Source of the DNA: Thalassia testudinum
Taxonomy: Eukaryota; Streptophyta; Magnoliopsida; Alismatales; Hydrocharitaceae
Assembly: GCA_037157565.1 (NCBI GenBank)
Contig: JAZHRO010000039.1
Coordinates: 44,268,001 to 44,332,000 of the forward strand
Length of the DNA stretch: 64,000 nt
Reading direction: 5' to 3'
The notes under the pieces were generated by a model. That model did no database searches. It had not been told where the DNA came from and saw only the letters and a program-made list of their open reading frames with translations. Below, one piece after another: positions 57,476 through 64,000 of this stretch; the stretch's first letter is position 1; each line of letters opens with the position of its first letter. Both the position numbers and the translations under genes were made by a program.

Positions 57476-60463
57476 GAAAGCACGGTTCGTAACATTAACC
57501 CCTCATTAGGTACAAAAATTAGGTTTTAGGTTGGCGGACGGCCGTTTCGAGGAATACACAGCACCCTTATGGGTAGGACCAAGACCTCTACTAAGGCCAC
57601 CCTGATTAGTTAATTAGCCTCTTAATTCCGATTTATGCTCATTACTGGACCCACGCAGGCCCACGCATAGTGCCAGGTCCTTGGCCCACACCGCACATCA
57701 TAGATCACAATGCTCATAACATATGCTCAAGGTGTATAGATATGTGGTTTCTTTGCGCCCAGTGCTTGTCAACTGGGCAATGCATATCACAAAAACAATT
57801 TAAAGCACTCCAAGTGCTCGCCACTTCACGATGTGGCACTATCTTAAGCACTACATAGCCAGTGCATTCTTAGCGCAGCTGTTTGATTTAAGGTTTTTGG
57901 CTCTTGATTTGAGGGTCATAATTTATTATAAATTAAAAATAAATTATGGGATATTAAAGTATTTACATATGGCTACATAATTGTATAATTATTTACAAAA
58001 TTAGTTACGTTTACTATATAAATAAATTAGGCAAAGTTTACAGTTTATTTATACTATTTATTAGGTTTTATTTCTTAATTTCGTATAAATTAGTTAATAG
58101 ATGGTCTAATTGATTCTGTACAGTATTAATATACAAATTAAAGTATTTAATACATATTTTTATTGTATTTTACAACATTTATTTTGATTTTATTTACATT
58201 TAAATACCTATTTTCATATCAATACACATATAAAATAGGTTTAAATAGTATAATACATTATAAATATAGTTAAATTATCTTAATTTACTTAAAATACATT
58301 AATATAAATGTAAAATATAAGTTAGCTCAGTTATAACTTAAATTACTAATTTATTTTAATTTAATCTAATAACTTAACTAGTAAATTAATAAATTAATTA
58401 TTTATTCTATATACATAATTAAATTAAGTTACATGTGTATTAAGGTACATTATATATACATATACGTGTCTGTATAGTATTAGTAGTAAATATGTTTATT
58501 TACAGGGTTTTATTAATTTACTTAAAGTATAGTACATATAAGTTAGTATAATTAATAAATAATTATATAAATAAGCTATGTACAATTTAAGCTATCTTAA
58601 ATATTTAAGTTATGCTATAGCATACATACATAAGTTATATATACATATTATATACTTATTATGCATTATGTACATAGATAGCTTAGTATATAACTTATAT
58701 TTACATGTATCTATATAGTATACAAGGTGTTTTTAGGTATTTTTGTGGTTTTTCCACTTTTTATGGGTTTTATATGTTTTATAGAGGTAGGGGGTGAGAG
58801 AGAAAGAGAGAGATGAGAGAAATGGAAATACTTTTGGTGTTTTTATAATTGAGTTCTTTTATTAAATTCTAAGGTATACTAAATTGTCGGCTGGTATGTT
58901 CTACTAAATCGAGGGTTCAGAATACCATAAAACTTGGTATGTATTTAGAAATTCACCTAATCTTTATCAATACAGGTTTATTTTATTTTTTGGGATTTTT
59001 TATAGCATTTTTATTTATTTATAAAATTCACACAACTAGGCCTAAGAAGGGTTTTTTGATGTGAACCTAAGGCCTAGAAATGAACTCTAAGTGCTGAACA
59101 TGCAATGAAAACATTTAGATATAAGCATTAAGACATAAAGAAGCTGTTCATGTACTCAAACATGGTTTTCAATGAGTTTTGACATTAAGTTTCATAATTT
59201 AGACAATTAGGCATAATTTTAGCTGACAGATGAGATTTAAATGAAATGACAAGCAATTCATATGTAGTTATAAAACCTACAATAGTACAGGAATGCTTGT
59301 ACACAGTCTACACAACATAATAAACATATCAGCTATTTAATCTCTTTCAAAATCCAACCTACTGGCCTACACTTCAAACCATCTAGCCAGCAACAGGTGC
59401 AGCAGTGTTGCTGCTGGAATTCAACAGATCAACAGCAACAACTGCAGCAACAGTTCAAGGGCTGCCCAGACGTCCTTAACTCATATCAGACGTCTTAACT
59501 TAATCAAATCCATACTGTAGTGTGTCAAAAAATCAGAGAAACCATCTGCAGTAGGTTTGGATTCTCAATTCAGCAACTTATCTCCTAATTCAGTCCATTC
59601 ATATCCCAGATCAGACTTAAAAAAAAGTTTGATTAGGGACACAAAATATTTAAATCAGGGAAAACTTTGCTGAATTTTAGTTGGAATGTAGTTGCATCAT
59701 GCAGCAATTTTCTATGATGGACTTGGGATTCAAAACATAGAAAATCTCTTAAAACTCTGATAAGGACTGAAACTAATATGGAAATCTTTCTTGGATGTTA
59801 AACTCTGAATCAAAATCCCTTGTCAACATTCTCATTTCAAATCAAAAGAAAAACCACTGATCTAACACTTTCCTAATGCTATAGATAGCATGTAGGAAGT
59901 GTTGGAATCAACCCACTAAATTCAGCTGAATCCCAATGTGTTGAAAACTTTAGGGGATATTAAGAATCCTTTAGGTAAAAATCAAATTCTCATAAACAAA
60001 TCCATATATAAAAATCCTTGGTAGAGCCTCCAATCAATAAGGTTGATTCTCCTTGGTTCTACCATACATTTAAGTCCATGAAAGCCTCAATCATGACAAA
60101 TCTGATCATGCAAACAGGAAGAGAGCTTCAAATCAGCAATGCTGATTATCCTTAGCTTTCATATCTAGAATCCATTCGAGAGCCATATTTAAAGAGAAAT
60201 AGGGTGTAAACTCATCTTCTATTCAAATTCAAAACAAGATGTATAAGACTTATTGCAATACACCTAATTTCACCATTAAAAACATCAAATATGTTCTGAA
60301 AAATTTGGGAATTAATTCCCTCTTGAGGGAAGCTTGAAAACCACATAAAAATATGTTTTATCTTCTCTCTTGTGCCATAGACAGCATGAATCCCATGATA
60401 AAGACAACTGAAATCAAACCCAAATCATCATATTTTCATTCAAAACCAATGGAGGGACTTTGT

Positions 60464-62133
60464 TGAAGTTTTCTCTAACAGGAGGGGGTGACGTAATAAT
60501 TGCGGAAATAAAATATAAACAATCTCACAAGATGCAATCACACAAAGTACACAAAATATTTTTAGGTGGAAACCCAAACTAGGTGAAAACCACCACCTAA
60601 CCCTCTCGAGTTAGGATTTTCCGATCAACCAAGTTGATCAAAATCCACTAAACCGAATCACTTTAAAACGAGGGTGATTCAACCTCAATTACAACCACGC
60701 TACTTAGACGAGGGTAGCGTACCTCAACCGCTTCTCTTCACTGGAAGGATTTTGTCTCGCGAAGGAGACGGGAATTCGCAAAGCGAATACCCAACCAAAT
60801 AACAAAGATAAAACAAGTAATCCTATAGAGCCAACAAAGTAATATTTAACCTAAGCTTCTATAGGAAATAGGATGCTTCCCTTTGAAAGGAGTGCGTCGA
60901 CGACGCGGATGCGTGTGCCACGCGACGGCGCAACATCGCTCTCGTGAACAACGGCGGGAGAGCGGGTGCGCAACAGCTTGATGCTCTCAAGAGAATGGAG
61001 CTTGAGCTTGGAGAGCAAGAGCAACACAAAAAGGTTTGAAAGTGTATTGCAAGGTGTGTCTTGGTGTTTCTAGGTGTGTTTTTGTGTTGCAAAGTTTCCC
61101 CTCTATTTATAGTGGCCTTAGGAAGGCTTTGGAAGGCTTAGAAAAGCTTCCATAGGCGTTGGGTGCAAAGCCCAAGTGAATCAGCCCGAAATTTGGAACA
61201 ATCATTGTTCTGACAGGCTTATTAGACGTCTAATTCTGGCATCAGACGTCTGATTTTGGGCGGGTTCCTTCCTGACTTGAATCAGATCTAAACAGGGTTC
61301 TTGTGCAAGTCCATCAGACGACATATAGGACGTCTGGCACTATGTCTGGACGTCTGGAAACCTACTTTTTCTGTGCGAATGGATTTCCAAACATTGCAAC
61401 GGCTAGAAAATCTCTGAGAAGAGATTTTGGGTCAGCCGAGGCAAAACGGTCAATTATCAGACGTCTGGAAAGTCCTATGGACGTCTGATAAGGCTCTAAC
61501 GGTCACATTCTTGACTGTTCGCTAAGCCAACCAACGTTCCACTCATTGGACGTCTGGCAAAGTCATCAGATGTCTCCTAAGACGTCTGGTTTAAGGTCTG
61601 GACGTCTGATTTCATCAGACAGAACTAACTATGTCCAGCCTAATAGTTATCATACGTCTGAATCAACAGTCAGACGTCTTAAAACACTTTATCAGGCGTC
61701 TGATTTGGGAATTAGACGTCTGGAAACTATGTTTGAATCCTATATTGGTTTTCTAAGTATTCTACAGAAAACCTAAGTATCCTAGGGTTGTGCAGGTGTT
61801 CCTAGGACTACTGTTAGGGTACTTTGAGGCTCTTTAACATAATGTTCTAAGGAAATAAAAAGAGCAAGCAAAATAAAGATAAAAGTACATGAAAGGATTA
61901 AACAAAATTCTATCATATTCTTCTTGTCCTTCCATCTTCAATCTAGAGCTCCTCGCGAATCTCCTCTATTCTCCATCAAGCTCCTCCAATCCGTCCTGGA
62001 TGCGAGCTCGAATTCCGTCTAAACACGTCTACATTTGCAATTGACCTGAAATCTAAGACTCCAAGTGCAAATGTTAAATAACACGTGTTTTGTTATCATC
62101 AAAACAAATGATCGTGGTGCTCTAGCACCAACA
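60464..62133 (-). mobile_element. Solo LTR of a copia (SIRE/Maximus-like) family, 1.67 kb
   Basis: The target duplication TTTGT lies at 60459-60463 and 62134-62138. On the minus strand the LTR starts TGTTGGTGCTAGAGCACC, followed by TTTTGATGATAACAAAAC, a start typical of SIRE/Maximus-type copia LTRs, and ends GAAAACTTCA. No internal sequence remains. It interrupts LTR C. It carries its own array of AGACGTCT words (61219-61730). The family name rests on the LTR start alone. ORFs inside (61303-61488, 61546-61776) are products of the word array. Confidence 0.88.
61217..61730. repeat. Array of AGACGTCT palindromic words in the copia-like solo LTR
   Basis: About a dozen words such as CAGACGTCTGG, TGGACGTCTGG and TTAGACGTCTGG within 510 bp, again irregularly spaced. 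The same word dominates the unrelated TGTAACGACCC LTR family. Confidence 0.8.
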
Positions 62134-63498
62134 TTTGTGAATTTCATGAGATAGATGGTGAGTCCCTCAAGTGGATAATGAGCGCTCAAATCAGATCTGA
62201 ATTCCCAAGAACATCATATCTAATTTGATGCTTTGATGGGTGGGTGATTGATGAAAAACAAATGGGAATCAGTGAAAGTGAATAGTGAGATGAGGGGGGA
62301 GATTGGGAAATCGAAATGAATACGGGAAATTACCTCTCTGATTTGAATTGATCAGAGAGGGCGAGATCGAATCTAATCTAATCTACCACACAATTTAATC
62401 ATCTAATCATCTATACTAAACTAATTACTAATCTAACTACTCTAGAAAGCATATAAAATCCTAATCTAAAGGAAGAATGGGATGCCTGGGCTGCAGCTGG
62501 TCACTGCAGCGATGAAGGGAGATGAGGAAGACTCCAACGAAGAATGGGATCCCTGACCTACAGTTGGTCAAAGCAGTGACAAAGTTGAGGAGGAGAGCTG
62601 CGCCCCTGTTACTGACGCAATGATGAATGGGGGAGAAAACTGGAGTAGATGAAGTGATCACTCAGGTAGGAGGGAGTGATCTCTCGCGCGCGAGGCAGCG
62701 GAGCTCCTTAAGTAGAGCTGACAGTGAATCTGAGCATCGTGGTGGTGCAATTAGGCTCCAAGGGCGTGGGCGGTGGGGATTTTAGGAGAGAGTGTGCGCA
62801 AGCTTCAAATCAAAAAGTGGCCATTGGATGGGATCTGGGTGAGGTGGTGATCTCACGCACGGAGTCGCATGAAGCTTCCAATCAAGGCGAGATGTAGATC
62901 GAGCAGGGCATAGAGAATCAACGGTCACGATTGCTTGAGTTCATGCGGTGCTACAGTGTGTGTGGAGTTGCAGGTGGGCTGGTGTTGTGTTGGTGATTTT
63001 GCAAGGAGCACCCCTTGCGAAGGGGTAGAGAATTAACACAGAAGCCCATAAGTGGTAGGAAAGCTTTCAGAGCAGTCCTTAAGGGCTTGCAAAAATGGTC
63101 ATTGTGGCCCACAAATAGGTCCTTGGCTAGTTTTCTATGAATGAAATGTAATGTACTAAGGATTTAAATGTAAATCTTTAATTACAAGGCCCTAATGATG
63201 TCCAAATGCACCCAAGTTTTTATCGAAGCTTAATTGAACATTTGGGAAGTTAATTATACTTTTGATTTGAACTTTTAAACTCATTAATGTGTTCAATTTA
63301 CACTTGGATCACCATTTAACCTTATTTAAAAGAATATCTCATTTAATTACCTAATTATGCGTTTTTAACACAAAATTGATGTTTAGGGTTTTTTTTCTAT
63401 TTCCCACACTTAACCCTTTTTATGTGTTAATTTGTATTGTTTAACCTAATTTCTAGCTTAACTTAGGTGATTTAGTTATGATGAGTCGCAACTCATTA

Positions 63499-64000
63499 GT
63501 TAGTCCAAATGCTCTACCCTACTCATAGCTGTATAAGCTTTTTTCTAGCAAGGCTAAAAGGAGATTTTTCAATTGAACGAAAGAATCACACAACATCCAT
63601 GCATATTTAAGCCCAAAATAAGTTCCATTCAGGTTGTGTTTGGCAGTGGAGTGAATTGTCATCAAAATAAGTTGGTGGCTATGATAAGCTAAGATAAGAC
63701 ACTTGATTGCATGATATGTAGATAGTGGGTTGGATGTGATAGCTCGTAGTATGTAGCCACCACACTATCTACGTTAGAACCTCAAGGTGATGGAACTAGA
63801 CATAGGGTGACTGTGGAGTTTCCTCTTGGCCAAAAGGATGCAACATACTTGTCATACTTCTCAAAAAATCACAGTGAGATCTCCTCATGTCTCCCAAAGA
63901 ATTGATATGGGATAAATATGACTGTAATATTGAGGGTGACACACTAATGGGATAAATCAAAATACTGAGAAATGAACTGATAAAGATGATTTATAAAGAT
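63499..64000. other. Unassigned sequence right of LTR C
   Basis: No ORF of note and no recognisable element end. The first bases (GTTAGTCC) are the outer flank of LTR C. Confidence 0.4.

Larger units (their letters stand above)
54822..57494 (+). mobile_element. Solo LTR, TGTAACGACCC family (copy 2, 2.67 kb)
   Basis: It starts TGTAACGACCCGATTCC and ends GGTTCGTAACA, with the perfect target duplication TTAAC at 54817-54821 and 57495-57499. It matches 30208-32890 throughout in the same orientation, including the three CCTAGG hairpin units and the G/C-rich block. It sits in LTR C at a place different from where copy 1 sits in LTR B, so the two insertions are independent. ORFs inside (56541-56840, 56885-57370) differ from those of copy 1 and are not called. 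Confidence 0.93.
54022..63498 (-). mobile_element. Family A 5-kb LTR (copy C), minus orientation, interrupted twice
   Basis: On the minus strand it starts TAATGAGTTGCGACTCATCA (one change from the TGATGAG start of copies A and B) and ends GATCGCTTCA. Removing the solo LTRs at 54822-57494 and 60464-62133 leaves about 5.1 kb, matching copies A (5.06 kb) and B (4.96 kb). The degenerate primer-binding site to its left shows that it was the 5' LTR of a minus-oriented element. No target duplication is seen. AGACGTCC and AGACGTCT occur once each at 59466-59496, in a place where copies A and B have none that I noticed. Confidence 0.85.

Overview
This window looks like nuclear DNA of a flowering plant, probably a monocot. 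The only intact host gene has spliced GT-AG introns and two long exons that are very rich in G/C at third codon positions, a pattern common in monocots. Everything else is plant-type transposable element: CACTA (En/Spm) DNA transposons, Ty1/copia elements, and long LTRs of Ty3/gypsy type. I cannot name the species. No tRNA, rRNA, CRISPR array or bacterial gene organisation was seen.

Left part (1 to about 39.66 kb): a nested pile of transposons. The oldest layer is a CACTA element (CACTA-1). It has a decayed TNP2-type transposase (3361-6441, resuming at 11.5 kb), a decayed second ORF (24.3-25.6 kb) and a right terminus at 39656. Into or beside it went a 2.8-kb solo LTR (331-3134), a 5-kb solo LTR (6442-11497), a second CACTA (CACTA-2, 11633-24168) and an LTR of the 2.8-kb family that keeps its primer-binding site (25734-38786). 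Those were hit again: CACTA-2 holds a full-length but dead copia element (11932-18581, target duplication ATTAT). The LTR at 25.7-38.8 kb holds a 5-kb LTR (25956-33598), which itself holds a 2.68-kb solo LTR (30208-32890), and also a second solo LTR (35389-38119, target duplication GTTAG). CACTA-2 carries captured host exons, including a decayed ARGONAUTE C-terminal (PIWI) fragment at 21.5-22.2 kb.

Centre (39.7-51.3 kb): a minisatellite of about 33-bp period made of GACGTTTAAACGTC-like palindromes, then a nine-exon gene on the minus strand (51139 down to 40750). It encodes a PLP-dependent aminotransferase of the LL-diaminopimelate aminotransferase family and most resembles ALD1, the enzyme that starts pipecolate synthesis in systemic acquired resistance. 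All splice junctions I placed keep the frame, giving about 465 residues. Its large AT-rich introns hold degenerate repeats and possible MITE debris.

Right part (51.3-64 kb): AT-rich upstream DNA, a decayed copia integrase fragment (52.86-53.76 kb), then a third 5-kb LTR (54022-63498, minus) followed by a degenerate primer-binding site. That LTR is split by a second copy of the 2.68-kb solo LTR (54822-57494, target duplication TTAAC) and by a copia-like solo LTR (60464-62133, target duplication TTTGT). Two unrelated LTR families here carry dense arrays of the palindrome AGACGTCT, and the copia LTR carries its own array of TTGATCGACCAA-like words. These palindromic word arrays, the captured ARGONAUTE fragment and the composition break inside the ALD1-like gene are the most unusual things in the window.
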